Assembly (NCBI RefSeq): GCF_018413465.1
Contig: NZ_JAHCDK010000002.1
Span: forward strand, 248,001 to 312,000
Length of the DNA stretch: 64,000 bases
From: Flavobacterium sp. CYK-55
Lineage (GTDB): Bacteria; Bacteroidota; Bacteroidia; Flavobacteriales; Flavobacteriaceae
Direction: 5' to 3'
Below, piece by piece: positions 8,497 to 17,735 of this stretch. The notes under the pieces are model-generated. The model was not told the DNA's origin. It saw nothing but the letters and a program-made list of their open reading frames with translations, and searched no databases. The position numbers and the translations under genes are program-made. How positions within the stretch are numbered: position 1 is the stretch's first letter; each line of letters starts with the position of its first letter.

Positions 8497-9608
8497 GGGC
8501 GCAACAATTTTTGGATTTCAGATTCAAATTTATCAAGTGTGTATACACGTGACCATTCCATAGCTTGCAAAGCTGTGGTTTGATATTTTTGGTTGTTGAT
8601 TATATAGGAATTTAGGACACGTACATCATCTTCTAATTTCATGTTGAGTAAAATACCCCGCGCTCCGTATTGAAGCATATCGGGCACGCATGAAACCTTT
8701 GTAGCTACCGGAACACAGGCCCAAAACATTGCTTCGGCAACTACTTTAGGCCATCCTTCACTCTCAGAAGGAAGAATCATAAAATGCGCCGATTGATATA
8801 CTGCTTTCATTTCAGGTTGCGAAAAATTGCCTTTGAGCGATACAAATGACTGTAGCTGATTTTGATCAATATAATCTTGAAGATTTTCTTTTTCTTTTCC
8901 GTGTCCGTATATAGAAAGTCTAAAACTTGGATGAAGAGCTTGTAGTTTTTGTGCAAGCTCTATAGCATAAATAGGCCTTTTACCTTTGGATAAAGTACCT
9001 ACATAAATCATTTCAATTTCTTTTTTCATGGTTCTGGGCGCTACTTGAATTTTGTCTGCTTCAGTATAAGTAGCCGTAAAAAACGGATAAATATTAGCTG
9101 TGCTTCCGGGCCAATTACCATAAACCAAAACCTTGATATTTCGTGTTAAAAAGGTATTACTTAAAATCATTTGTTGCCATTTATAGCTGCGTGGCTGGTT
9201 GGATTTCGGATCCCAGTTGCCCGCATATTTAGCAGTTTTTACTTTACCTGGAAAGAGCATTTGCACCCAACAGCCCATGAGCCCAACATTGCCGGGGCAT
9301 CGCAAATGAATATGATCAGCCCAAAGCATGATTTTGAACAGCTGAATAAAATTACCAAATGAAAACAAAAAGGCTTTGAGGAAGTTCAACGGATTTTTGA
9401 TGTTGAATTCTTTAAGCGCATACATCTGAAAAGGAAAATCAATCGGAGCAATCAGCAAGCCTTTATCATCCTCCCATATCGGGCAACAAAAGGCGATTTC
9501 ATCTGCATGTTTGGCCCATACTTTTAATTCTTTGACATACGGGCTATAGGCATGAAAAACTCCGGATTGCCTTACGAACGGCGAAGATGAAATAACGGCA
9601 ACTTTCAT
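8493..9608 (-). CDS. GT4-family glycosyltransferase
   Basis: GT-B glycosyltransferase of 371 residues. The N-terminal domain begins MKVAVISSSPFVRQSGV. The C-terminal domain holds the phosphate-contacting segment MIYVGTLSKGKRPIYAIE and the E-x7-E region SEGWPKVVAEAMF, then ARGILL. I chose the ATG at 9608, which overlaps the TAA of the acetyltransferase gene as TAATG. The longer frame to 9704 lies inside that gene. This places it in a tightly coupled run of GT and acetyltransferase genes. The sugar is not identifiable. Confidence 0.85.
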   Translation of the reverse strand: MKVAVISSSPFVRQSGVFHAYSPYVKELKVWAKHADEIAFCCPIWEDDKGLLIAPIDFPFQMYALKEFNIKNPLNFLKAFLFSFGNFIQLFKIMLWADHIHLRCPGNVGLMGCWVQMLFPGKVKTAKYAGNWDPKSNQPRSYKWQQMILSNTFLTRNIKVLVYGNWPGSTANIYPFFTATYTEADKIQVAPRTMKKEIEMIYVGTLSKGKRPIYAIELAQKLQALHPSFRLSIYGHGKEKENLQDYIDQNQLQSFVSLKGNFSQPEMKAVYQSAHFMILPSESEGWPKVVAEAMFWACVPVATKVSCVPDMLQYGARGILLNMKLEDDVRVLNSYIINNQKYQTTALQAMEWSRVYTLDKFESEIQKLLRP

Positions 9609-10162
9609 TAAATATATTCTTTGGAACCGTTTTGTGAAATAACTTGTGCCGGCACACCCAATACTGTAGTTTGAGGAGCAACATCTGAAGTAACCAACGA
9701 ACAAGCACCAATTAATGCCCCGTCGGCGATAAAAATTTTACCGGCAACAATGCTGTTGGCAGCAATATATACATTATCTCCGATGATTGGAACACCTCGT
9801 TTTTCACCCAAACCTGAAACTCCAACAGTAACATTTTGACTCAAATTACAATTGTTGCCGATGATAACATCTTGATTTAAAAAAATACCTCCAAAATGTC
9901 CAATGTAAAAAGAATGTCCAATCTGTACTGATGCCGGAATAGATATTCCCGTGGTCAATTCAATAACTTTTTGCCACAAAAAAAGCAAACCTTTAAAAAC
10001 CAATCTAAAAGGTTGCCACTTGATTTTTCTGTAAACAGCGTTTGCTAATCGGTATTGAAATATAGCCCAGAAACCTTGAGTAAAAAAAACAATTCCGATA
10101 AAACTTCCGCCGTATTTTCGGTATTTTTTATAATCAGAATGTATTAACTGCCAAGTGGTCAT
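9608..10162 (-). CDS. CysE-like left-handed beta-helix acetyltransferase
   Basis: Acyl-CoA-dependent O- or N-acetyltransferase of the serine acetyltransferase type, 184 residues. A helical N-terminal half (to about residue 75) is followed by hexapeptide repeats. The key stretch is GHSFYIGHFGGIF, then NCNLSQNVTVGV, with the conserved His next to the repeats that serves as general base in CysE. Among glycosyltransferases it more likely acetylates a sugar than serine. A paralogue with the same core (IGHFGGI, NCNLSQN) lies at 14838-15428. It is coupled to both neighbours by ATGA and TAATG overlaps. Confidence 0.8.
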   Translation of the reverse strand: MTTWQLIHSDYKKYRKYGGSFIGIVFFTQGFWAIFQYRLANAVYRKIKWQPFRLVFKGLLFLWQKVIELTTGISIPASVQIGHSFYIGHFGGIFLNQDVIIGNNCNLSQNVTVGVSGLGEKRGVPIIGDNVYIAANSIVAGKIFIADGALIGACSLVTSDVAPQTTVLGVPAQVISQNGSKEYI

Positions 10163-11160
10163 GATTGAATTTTAGGCTTTGAAAAAAACAAAAACAACCA
10201 ACCGGACATCCGACCTAGAAATTCGGTAAAAGCCGCTTGGCGCTTTGTAGTGGTAAAAGTATTACTAAATCGGATAAAAGCCAAAAGCAAAGTAATCGCA
10301 TGCCATTTAAATTGCGCGTTAATTGATGGCTTTGGGTGTTTTACACGCCAAACGTACCATCCGTTTCGAACTACCATTTGCCCATAATAATATTGATTGG
10401 GTCTACCTGAACTGTCGTGGTAATGCGCTAATTGAGCTGCTGTATTCAAATATAGCTTACCTGTTTTTGATAGACGAAGGGTAAAATCAGCATCTTCATA
10501 AAGTCCATAGCCTTCAAAATAAGTCGAGAACTGAAAACGTTCAAAAACACTTTTCCTAAAAGACGAAACGCCACCCATGAGTTGTTCAACGGGATAAATT
10601 TTTCCGGAGGGCGGCAAAAAACCGATACTACGACCATGTGAAAACTCAGGTAAAAATCCGGGTTTGGTGTTGCTGTCTAAACCCAATCGCTTACGCATAA
10701 CAAAGCGGCTTCCATCGAGTTTTTTCCAACCATCATAAAAATATTCTTTGAGATTAGGTTGATAATCATTCCCAACAAAAACCCAATTGTCTTCGTTGTG
10801 AATGTATCCGCCCACACCCAAAGCGTCTGGAAATAATTGGTATGTTTTTAAAATTTCTTCAAAATAATTAGGTTCAAGAATAGTGTCGTCATCCAAAAAA
10901 CAAACTATTTCTGAAGATTGAGCCACACGCGAAATACCATAATTACGTTGTTTGGTAAGCCCGCGTTGGTCATCATCTACCCTAAAATATTCGAGATTTT
11001 TGTATGAGCGCTCTTGAAGTAAATCTCGCGTCAAAGTATTACGCGATCCATCTACAATAAGAATTTGGTCGGGATAAACCGTTTGCTTTTGTACCGAAAC
11101 CAGCAAATCATCAACCGGTTGAGGCCGCATATAGGTGCAAATGATGAGTGTAAACTGCAT
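10159..11160 (-). CDS. GT2-family glycosyltransferase
   Basis: Inverting GT-A transferase of 333 residues. The N-terminus is the nucleotide-binding fold (FTLIICTYMRPQPVDDLL, then ILIVDGSRN), with the metal-binding CFLDDDTILEPNYF near residue 90. The acceptor half contains the GGVSSFRKSVFERF and GYGLYEDADFTLRL region, in which ED is the usual catalytic base. I chose the ATG at 11160 (MQFTLIICT), 1 base after the stop of the upstream gene. The C-terminus has hydrophobic stretches that may dock on the membrane. Confidence 0.86.
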   Translation of the reverse strand: MQFTLIICTYMRPQPVDDLLVSVQKQTVYPDQILIVDGSRNTLTRDLLQERSYKNLEYFRVDDDQRGLTKQRNYGISRVAQSSEIVCFLDDDTILEPNYFEEILKTYQLFPDALGVGGYIHNEDNWVFVGNDYQPNLKEYFYDGWKKLDGSRFVMRKRLGLDSNTKPGFLPEFSHGRSIGFLPPSGKIYPVEQLMGGVSSFRKSVFERFQFSTYFEGYGLYEDADFTLRLSKTGKLYLNTAAQLAHYHDSSGRPNQYYYGQMVVRNGWYVWRVKHPKPSINAQFKWHAITLLLAFIRFSNTFTTTKRQAAFTEFLGRMSGWLFLFFSKPKIQS

Positions 11161-11161
11161 A

Positions 11162-12694
11162 TTATTTGGTTCGAACACCTAAAGCCAGTAGCTTTTTGGC
11201 ATAAAAAATCGATTTATCAAACTGAAGCTGTTTATAAGGAACACGAAGCAATCGCAAAGGCAAAGACCATTTTGATCCTTTAAACAAAAACAAAAAGAAA
11301 TATTTATGCCTGAATTCTTTGACTTGCTCGGGTGTAAAATGTTTGTGAAACTGATACATCAAAGTTGGGCTCGGAACCGGTCGTATCCAACGCACTGGAG
11401 TATCGAGTTCCCAAGGCTGTTTTTTGCGTTTTTTGCCCAAAATTTTGGCTTGCGCACCCCAAAAACGATAACCTCCACTCATGGGTTTTAAGTGCAAATT
11501 TACCGAGAATGGATTGTGCAAAACCGGCACTCCTAATTTGAGTAAAGCGATTCCGAAATCGCCGTCTTCGCCATAACCACCGTCATAATTGATGTCATTA
11601 CCCACCAATTGATGAACATATGAAGCTTTTACACATGAATTGGCGTTGCTAAACATTTGCGTACTGCCCACCAACCAACGTCGATCAGCTAATTGATCTA
11701 ATCTTTTGGCTAAATCAGTCAAATCTTGGTTTGGATGCTCGGCCATAATATCAAGACCATTGCAAGCACCGGCATTATAAGTTTGTAATATTCTGAGGTG
11801 GTTTTCAATAAAATCATGCCCGATGCGAATATCATCATCTCCAAAAATTATGTACTCACCTTTACACAATTCAATAGCTTCATTACGCGCACGACAACTG
11901 CCTTTTGAAGTTTGCCAGAGTACCGTAAGTTCAAACGGATAATTACTGTTGTTATACAAAGACTCATCGCGCATGTCTGGCGGAGTAGCATCAACCACAA
12001 CTACTTGTGTAGGCCTGTAGGTTTGCGTCATTAAATCATTGAGTAAACGCAAGGTAAAATCTTGGCGCATCATGGTTGGAATAATATAACTAACCGTAGG
12101 TTGCCCATTGAGTGGTTGCAATTTTCTGGGAGCTACAAGCGGGCGTTGTGTTATGAGTTTATACTTTTTGCGCACTGATAAAAAGGCGTTCCATTCGCTC
12201 AAACGCCAAAAGCCTTTGCGATATAGCATAAAAAGAGCATGATCAACTTTGAAATTTTTAATGTAAAAAGCATAGCGATCGTGTGCCGAGACTTGTATGG
12301 TATCATGCGTGCTTTGAGCAAATAAACCTTTAACATACAAAGGAACAGCTCCTTGATTGCGCAGCGCATTGTATCCGAAATCAAAAGCTTGCATATGCGG
12401 ATGCTCATAATCAGAATCAAAACCTTGCATGGTTTCCCATACTGATTTTCTGACCGCAAACTGACTGGGATTAATTCGCCAACTCACACATACATCTAGT
12501 CCATCAAAATCATTGATATACCAAAACAAAACCGAAGATTGGTGCGCCAAATCTTGAAAAGCATTTTTAAATCCTTGCTCAAATGAACTGTGCCAAATAT
12601 CTCCATAACCCGTAGCTAAAATCTCGAGTTGATCAAGATTCGGTGTGCCTTGGTATAAAATAATTTCGCCGCTTTGGGTTGTATATTGTTTCAC
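11162..12694 (-). CDS. Two-part GT2 protein: partial N-terminal GT half plus complete GT2 domain
   Basis: A 510-residue protein. From about residue 199 it is a normal GT2 domain: PTVSYIIPTMMRQ, VVVVDATPP, the metal site IIFGDDDIRIG, SCVKAS and GYGEDGDFGIALL with the likely catalytic ED. The first 190 residues lack the nucleotide-binding start of a GT-A fold. They resemble only an acceptor half (CVSWRINPSQFAVRKSVWE, then AFDFGYNALRNQG). This looks like the remnant or rewired half of a second transferase. Translation begins at a GTG that overlaps the TGA of the downstream gene's neighbour as GTGA. Sugar specificity is unknown. Confidence 0.8.
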   Translation of the reverse strand: MKQYTTQSGEIILYQGTPNLDQLEILATGYGDIWHSSFEQGFKNAFQDLAHQSSVLFWYINDFDGLDVCVSWRINPSQFAVRKSVWETMQGFDSDYEHPHMQAFDFGYNALRNQGAVPLYVKGLFAQSTHDTIQVSAHDRYAFYIKNFKVDHALFMLYRKGFWRLSEWNAFLSVRKKYKLITQRPLVAPRKLQPLNGQPTVSYIIPTMMRQDFTLRLLNDLMTQTYRPTQVVVVDATPPDMRDESLYNNSNYPFELTVLWQTSKGSCRARNEAIELCKGEYIIFGDDDIRIGHDFIENHLRILQTYNAGACNGLDIMAEHPNQDLTDLAKRLDQLADRRWLVGSTQMFSNANSCVKASYVHQLVGNDINYDGGYGEDGDFGIALLKLGVPVLHNPFSVNLHLKPMSGGYRFWGAQAKILGKKRKKQPWELDTPVRWIRPVPSPTLMYQFHKHFTPEQVKEFRHKYFFLFLFKGSKWSLPLRLLRVPYKQLQFDKSIFYAKKLLALGVRTK

Positions 12695-13851
12695 CTTTTA
12701 GAATATTGTTGAATCACCGAAGTGTAAAAATCAATGTTTGTATGTACTGTTTTTTGAATATCAAAAGCTGTATGAACTCTTTCTTGAGCCGCTTTACCCA
12801 ATTGACTGACCAATTCGGGATTTTGAATCAATTGAATAATTCGATTGGCAAATTCATCGTGATTTTTGGGATGAACCAAGAACCCTTCAGATGAATCACT
12901 CAGAATTTCTTGTGCCCAACCTATATTGCTATTGACTACTGCCTTTTGCATAGCCATTGATTCAATGGTTACCATTCCTTGGGTTTCGGCAAAAGTAGGA
13001 AAAACACAGACATTTGCCTGACGAATATAATCTTGAACTTGTTCGTAAGGAACTCGACCCAGATGTTTCATTCTCGAAAAAGAACGACCATCAAGCGCAT
13101 TCTGCAACAACAACCATGTTGAATCAGATTTGGTTTTAATGTCATATGAATCGCCACCAATAAGAATCAACTCAGCCTCGTCACATTGCTTGAGCACACG
13201 TTCAAAAATATGAGAAAGTTCAAGAACTCCCTTTTTGCGAATAATGGTGCCCAAATATAAAATCAATCCTTTTTGATATTGGTTTGGATTTGGGTTCTGA
13301 AAATGCTCTAATGAAATTCCACTCGGAATCACTTGTAAAAGCTGTGGATTGAGTTTAAAAATCTCACAGGTAAGTTTTGCAGTATATTGGGTTGGGCTGA
13401 TGATTGCATCGGCTGTTTTAAGACCGAGTTTTTCAAACCAAAAGTTCTTCACCTTTTGCTTTCTGCCTTCGAGTTTACAAAAATAGGCATCGGTTCCGTG
13501 AAGGCGAATCACCAATGGTGCACTAAGTTTCATAAAAGCCGTAATACCGGTCCAATCGGGGGCTTCAATTAAATCAATTTGCTCTGAAACAATACATTTA
13601 TTGAGGTAGTTTTGCAAGTACTTGCGGTAAGAATACCAGGTAAAAAAACCTTTTTGTTGCAAAGGAATCAGATGTATAGTCAGCAGGCCTTCTTCAAGAA
13701 TTTCGGCTTTGCTTTGTCCGTAAACAAAAATCGATACCTTGATTTTTTGCTTGAGTAAAGCCTGCGCTAAATTTTTGATTGTGGTTCCGATTCCGGCCGA
13801 AGCAGTTGCTTGAGCATGTGGATATTCAGGAGTGAGAAATCCGATATGCAT
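12691..13851 (-). CDS. GT4-family glycosyltransferase
   Basis: GT-B transferase of 386 residues. The N-terminus MHIGFLTPEYPH and the GIGTTIKNLAQAL loop are typical of GT4 enzymes. The C-terminal domain has LILYLGTIIRKKGVLEL and the E-x7-E motif in AETQGMVTIESMAM, then EGFLVHP. The ATG at 13851 was chosen because it begins exactly at the conserved first strand and follows the upstream stop by 1 base. A longer frame to 13875 would overlap that gene. It belongs to the coupled 3.6-17.7 kb unit. Confidence 0.86.
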   Translation of the reverse strand: MHIGFLTPEYPHAQATASAGIGTTIKNLAQALLKQKIKVSIFVYGQSKAEILEEGLLTIHLIPLQQKGFFTWYSYRKYLQNYLNKCIVSEQIDLIEAPDWTGITAFMKLSAPLVIRLHGTDAYFCKLEGRKQKVKNFWFEKLGLKTADAIISPTQYTAKLTCEIFKLNPQLLQVIPSGISLEHFQNPNPNQYQKGLILYLGTIIRKKGVLELSHIFERVLKQCDEAELILIGGDSYDIKTKSDSTWLLLQNALDGRSFSRMKHLGRVPYEQVQDYIRQANVCVFPTFAETQGMVTIESMAMQKAVVNSNIGWAQEILSDSSEGFLVHPKNHDEFANRIIQLIQNPELVSQLGKAAQERVHTAFDIQKTVHTNIDFYTSVIQQYSKR

Positions 13852-13852
13852 A

Positions 13853-14830
13853 TTAATCTTTTTTCTGCCAAACACAAGCTAAATTGCGTCCATTGAGTTG
13901 ATTTTGCTGAATCCATTGCGATTCATCTTGTTGCATTTCTACAGGCAAATCACTTTTGAGCACACCGTAAAAAGCGTATGAACGATGACTGATGAGCCTA
14001 AAATTTCGTAGCCTATTTTTGAGAAATTCAAATGAAATTCCACGGGTTTGAGTGTCGTCTTTTGATTCAACATGAATATCGGTTACACTCCAAATTTCGT
14101 CTGCTGTCATTCGTTTGGTTATGACTTTCTCGCCGAGTAATTGATCGTTGATGTAATCAATGTAGTTTTTTCGACCCAGCCAACGATTTAAATTATTTTT
14201 AAATGAATTAGGAAGATAATCAACCCATCTTTTTGGTGTTGACTTGCGCTGCTTATGAAGCATATCTTCACGTTGGATAAATATTTCATCCTGAGCATAA
14301 TCGCCATTCGGATCTTGCAAATGAATCAAAATCCCATTTGGATTTAACAACCTATTTATCTGCTGAAAAAAAGCATCTAAATCAGGAATATGATGCAAAA
14401 CCGAACAAACAATAATCACATCGTATCCATCGGTTAAAACATCGCAAAGCCCATTGACAATTTGGTGTTTTTTGTTCCATTGAACAGCTTTTTGCGCAGC
14501 TTGTTCAAGCATTTTGGCAGAGGTATCCAACAATATAATTTCATCAATAAACTGCCCTGCTTTTGTGGCCAGTAATTTTTGTGTACTCAAGCCCGTGCCA
14601 CAACCAATATCTAGTAACTTGAGCCCGCTATTTGGGTTCTGATGGGCAAACCAATCATCAACCAATAGGTTAATTTGTTCTTGTAGACTTTCCCACATAT
14701 CATCGTGCAAACGATCATAATGAGCCGCTTCATAATCGTGAAAGACAACGTTAATACGCGATTGAAATTCCTCAGGGCTCAGAGTTGATCCTGTTTTTTT
14801 GATGAGCGGAATCAGACGTTGATAACTCAT
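13853..14830 (-). CDS. Class I SAM-dependent methyltransferase
   Basis: Rossmann-type methyltransferase of 325 residues. Motif I is LLDIGCGTGLSTQ near residue 100, followed by IILLDTSAKMLEQA (acidic residue binding the SAM ribose), VIIVCSVLHHIPD and LLNPNGILIHLQDPNG. In a glycan locus the likely target is a sugar hydroxyl or a lipid-linked intermediate, but this is inference from position. The ATG at 14830 (MSYQRLIPL) lies 8 bases from the stop of the acetyltransferase gene. The extra 51 residues of the longer frame lie in that gene. Confidence 0.8.
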   Translation of the reverse strand: MSYQRLIPLIKKTGSTLSPEEFQSRINVVFHDYEAAHYDRLHDDMWESLQEQINLLVDDWFAHQNPNSGLKLLDIGCGTGLSTQKLLATKAGQFIDEIILLDTSAKMLEQAAQKAVQWNKKHQIVNGLCDVLTDGYDVIIVCSVLHHIPDLDAFFQQINRLLNPNGILIHLQDPNGDYAQDEIFIQREDMLHKQRKSTPKRWVDYLPNSFKNNLNRWLGRKNYIDYINDQLLGEKVITKRMTADEIWSVTDIHVESKDDTQTRGISFEFLKNRLRNFRLISHRSYAFYGVLKSDLPVEMQQDESQWIQQNQLNGRNLACVWQKKD

Positions 14831-14837
14831 ATATGCT

Positions 14838-15428
14838 TTATTTGGTATTAATAATATAGTCTGAAGATCCTTTATCAGATACAATTTGTGCTGTTTGTGC
14901 TGATACCACTGCATGGTCGGGCACATCAAAGGTAACCAAAGAATTAGCCCCAATGAGCGCATCATTTCCGATGTTAATACCACCTAAAATCACAGCGCCC
15001 GGGCCAATAAAAACTCTATCTCCGATGGTAGGAACTCCTGATTTCTTTCCGCGAACCAATACGCCAATGGTCATATTTTGCGATAAGTTACAGTTTTCAC
15101 CGATTACTGTATCGCCATGAATAACGATTCCGCCAAAATGCCCAATATATAAACCTTTACCAATATTGGTTCGATATGAAATATCAATTCCGTAACCATG
15201 CTTTAAACGACGCAACCAAAAAAAGAAAAAGTAAAATAAAAGTCGATTGCGGCGGCGATAATATTGACAATATCTCAAAACAATAGTGTATTTGAGACCA
15301 GGAACTACCTGAATGTAGAAATAATTAAAAAAAGTACTCCATGAAACCGGTTTGCGAATTTCGTAGCGAAGCATATCTTGAGCGATGGCTTGCTTGAGTT
15401 CTTCTCGGGTATAACTTGGTTCTTGCAC
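14838..15428 (-). CDS. CysE-like left-handed beta-helix acetyltransferase
   Basis: Second serine-acetyltransferase-like protein, 196 residues, paralogous to the one at 9608-10162. After a basic helical N-terminus come hexapeptide repeats with LYIGHFGGIVIHG, NCNLSQNMTIGV, KKSGVPTIGDRVFIG and ALIGANSLVT. It probably transfers an acetyl group from acetyl-CoA to a sugar of the glycan. The start is a GTG 3 bases after the upstream stop. No ATG is available before the conserved region except one at residue 19. It sits between a methyltransferase and a putative glycosyltransferase. Confidence 0.77.
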   Translation of the reverse strand: MQEPSYTREELKQAIAQDMLRYEIRKPVSWSTFFNYFYIQVVPGLKYTIVLRYCQYYRRRNRLLFYFFFFWLRRLKHGYGIDISYRTNIGKGLYIGHFGGIVIHGDTVIGENCNLSQNMTIGVLVRGKKSGVPTIGDRVFIGPGAVILGGINIGNDALIGANSLVTFDVPDHAVVSAQTAQIVSDKGSSDYIINTK

Positions 15429-15431
15429 AGT

Positions 15432-16238
15432 TTACTTCTTAAAAATAGTTTCAAATTTTAGCGCCACACGACGAAATTGCTTTAGCAAACTTTTCTTGAA
15501 TGCAAACGTCGAATCTTTAAAAATAATCGGATTTAATGTTTTGCTCATATCAACCGAAACCTTTGAAAATACATCATCAATACGTTGGGTGTGCTTTTCA
15601 TTGGCTCCGTACGAACGCGCATACCAAGTGTGATACAGCAATTCATTCCCGCGATGGTCTTTGACTAGATTGGTTACCGAATCATCTGAAAATGGAACGG
15701 TCGCATCGAGAAAAAGTACTTTTTTACCCAATCGACGCATCCAAAAATAAAAACAATAATAAGGTTCAAACAAACTTTCTTTGCTATAATCGCCGGTTAA
15801 TTCAGACAAATCATCGTTAAATTCTCCCGGATTTATATATTGATTTTTACGCACCAAATGCTCGTTCCAAAGCGGTTCAACTTCACTAAAATGTAAAATC
15901 GAAAAAAAAGTATTGATGGCATACGGATTCTGAACTCTATGCGGAATAACACCGCCATCGCGCACACCGCAAAAAGTAATCTGCTGTTGCTTCATATGAT
16001 CAATGCAATCAAAAACGCTATGAGCATCAATAAAAACAACATCTTCATCGGCCATAATCAACCAATCAATTCCGCGATTTTTGAGTTTTTTAAACATAAA
16101 CGCCACACTGTCCATAGCATGCATACCATTGCGGCCATCAATAACATATCGTTGAATGTCTTCAGGAAACAATCGAGCCGACTTTTGATACAAATCAAAG
16201 TTGACAACAGTTGATAATATGGCAATGTTTTGTAGCAT
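15432..16238 (-). CDS. Putative GT-A-like glycosyltransferase, family unassigned
   Basis: A 268-residue soluble protein that I cannot assign to a named family. It starts with a short alpha/beta segment and carries WLIMADEDVVFID with D64-E65-D66. This resembles the metal-binding DxD motif of GT-A glycosyltransferases, placed as usual after the third strand. Further on are FEPYYCFYFWMRRLGKKVLFLDA and a His-rich stretch (DHRGNELLYHTWYAR) of the kind that closes GT-A active sites. Its position between an acetyltransferase and a GT-B-like gene supports a transferase role. Confidence in function is low, in the gene itself high. Confidence 0.55.
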   Translation of the reverse strand: MLQNIAILSTVVNFDLYQKSARLFPEDIQRYVIDGRNGMHAMDSVAFMFKKLKNRGIDWLIMADEDVVFIDAHSVFDCIDHMKQQQITFCGVRDGGVIPHRVQNPYAINTFFSILHFSEVEPLWNEHLVRKNQYINPGEFNDDLSELTGDYSKESLFEPYYCFYFWMRRLGKKVLFLDATVPFSDDSVTNLVKDHRGNELLYHTWYARSYGANEKHTQRIDDVFSKVSVDMSKTLNPIIFKDSTFAFKKSLLKQFRRVALKFETIFKK

Positions 16239-16257
16239 TTTTCTTTCTGAATATCTT

Positions 16258-17679
16258 TTAATTAATGTGCTGTTGCGCTAATTCTTTTGAAATAATAATC
16301 TTTATTGCCTCAAGAATTCTGAGCGAAGCTTTATTGGGCTGATCCTGGTTGATTATCTCAAACCATTTTTGGGCTGCTTGTACTGTTGCAGACGAATTTG
16401 ACATTCCTTGCAAAATTATTTGATCTAAATCGTTGGGGCTATTAATCCAAAGAACGCTCTCGGGCTGAGGCATTGAACGAAAATGCACATATTTGTATAT
16501 TTTAGTGACACTCCAATGCTCTCGAGGACAATCGACCACATCATAATTTACAAAAGCACAAGGTTTTTGAAAAGAAACATAGTCAAAAACCATTGTTGAG
16601 CCTAAATTAACCACCATTTCTGTATGTGCAATCGTGCTGAGCTGCAAATGCATATCAGCTACAGTTGGTAAATAGGTATTCCAACCCTCGCCTGCTCGCT
16701 CCCAAACGGGATCAATAGATACAATTATATCCTGATTTTCGGTTAGTACATGATTAAACCTATCTGAAAAATCAACCGGGCAACGTCTAAAAACAACACC
16801 TAAGTTTTGTCCTTGGGTATTGAGTCTTCTTATTGCCGAACACAAATCTGCAAGATATTGCGGATCATTGGGCGAAGTAGTAACATCATCGCCTGAATAA
16901 CAAATGTATTTTTTTTGTATATCGAGTTGATGTTGCTTAAAAAAGTCATCTTTAGGTGTTATCCAACGACTCTCTTGATGTTTTTCAAACTGTGGCGTTC
17001 CGGTTACAAAAATCTGATCTTTAGTAATAAAAGGATAATAAGCTAAAAGCTCATTTTTCATGTGTTGGCTCCAAACAAAATAAAAGTCCGGCTCTAAAAC
17101 CAATGTTGCTTTGGGCAAATTATCCCATGAAAAAATAAAAGTTCCGGTGGGAATATTTAAATCTTGCGCTGCTAAAATAGGTGCAATAGCTGCCACGGTG
17201 CGCTGATTGGTTGAAAAAACAAAATCAGGTTTTTCTTGTTCAAAAAGCGTATGAAAATCACGATAAGATTTGGTTTTTCTTTCAAGATCAAAAATACGCT
17301 TCCGCAGTTTTTTTATACCATTTTCTGATGAATACCATTTTGACAATGCACTTACCGTAAATGATTTAATGCTCTCTGTCAAAGAGTTGTAATTAAACGG
17401 AAAACGATAAGCATTGTAAATCTGATCATTAAAGCGCTTGATGTTTAAATCCAAATCAACTTGAACCCTGGCTTTTTTAAAAAGGTCTGTTAATTTGTGC
17501 GGGCGCATTTGGGAAACTTTTATCTCGCGATATCCCATTTTTTTCAAATCAAACGGCGTGTTATTGATAAAAACAATCTCAATATTATTCTGCTCGGCTT
17601 GTTTCCAAAAATCAGTATACGCAAAGTTGCGCAGACCAACTCCGTCAGATAAAAGAATAAAAACTTTGCTTGGTTTCAT
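16258..17679 (-). CDS. Putative GT-B-fold glycosyl- or glycerophosphotransferase
   Basis: A 473-residue protein with a GT-B look. The N-terminal half has FSTNQRTVAAIAPILAAQ. The C-terminal half has YICYSGDD, GVVFRRCPVDFSDR and VNLGSTMVFDYVSFQKPCAF. This last pattern, a small-residue turn followed by an acidic residue and a later Pro, resembles the donor site of CDP-glycerol transferases and related surface-polymer enzymes. No signal peptide or membrane helix is seen. It is the first gene of the 17.7-3.6 kb unit, with a TAnnTTTG element upstream. The exact reaction is not known. Confidence 0.5.
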   Translation of the reverse strand: MKPSKVFILLSDGVGLRNFAYTDFWKQAEQNNIEIVFINNTPFDLKKMGYREIKVSQMRPHKLTDLFKKARVQVDLDLNIKRFNDQIYNAYRFPFNYNSLTESIKSFTVSALSKWYSSENGIKKLRKRIFDLERKTKSYRDFHTLFEQEKPDFVFSTNQRTVAAIAPILAAQDLNIPTGTFIFSWDNLPKATLVLEPDFYFVWSQHMKNELLAYYPFITKDQIFVTGTPQFEKHQESRWITPKDDFFKQHQLDIQKKYICYSGDDVTTSPNDPQYLADLCSAIRRLNTQGQNLGVVFRRCPVDFSDRFNHVLTENQDIIVSIDPVWERAGEGWNTYLPTVADMHLQLSTIAHTEMVVNLGSTMVFDYVSFQKPCAFVNYDVVDCPREHWSVTKIYKYVHFRSMPQPESVLWINSPNDLDQIILQGMSNSSATVQAAQKWFEIINQDQPNKASLRILEAIKIIISKELAQQHIN

Positions 17680-17703
17680 ACAAAATTAGCGGTAATCAGC
17701 GCG

Positions 17704-17711
17704 CAAAAATA
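17704..17711 (-). promoter_or_regulatory. Candidate -7 promoter element in the 17.68-17.74 kb gap
   Basis: TATTTTTG on the reverse strand, 24 bases upstream of the ATG at 17679, matches TAnnTTTG. A second match (17681-17688) is too close to the ATG to be used. No -33 TTG at the right spacing is present. If real, the element gives the 14-kb glycosyltransferase unit its own start of transcription. Confidence 0.35.
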
Positions 17712-17735
17712 GCTAAATTAGGCACGTAAAAGTTG

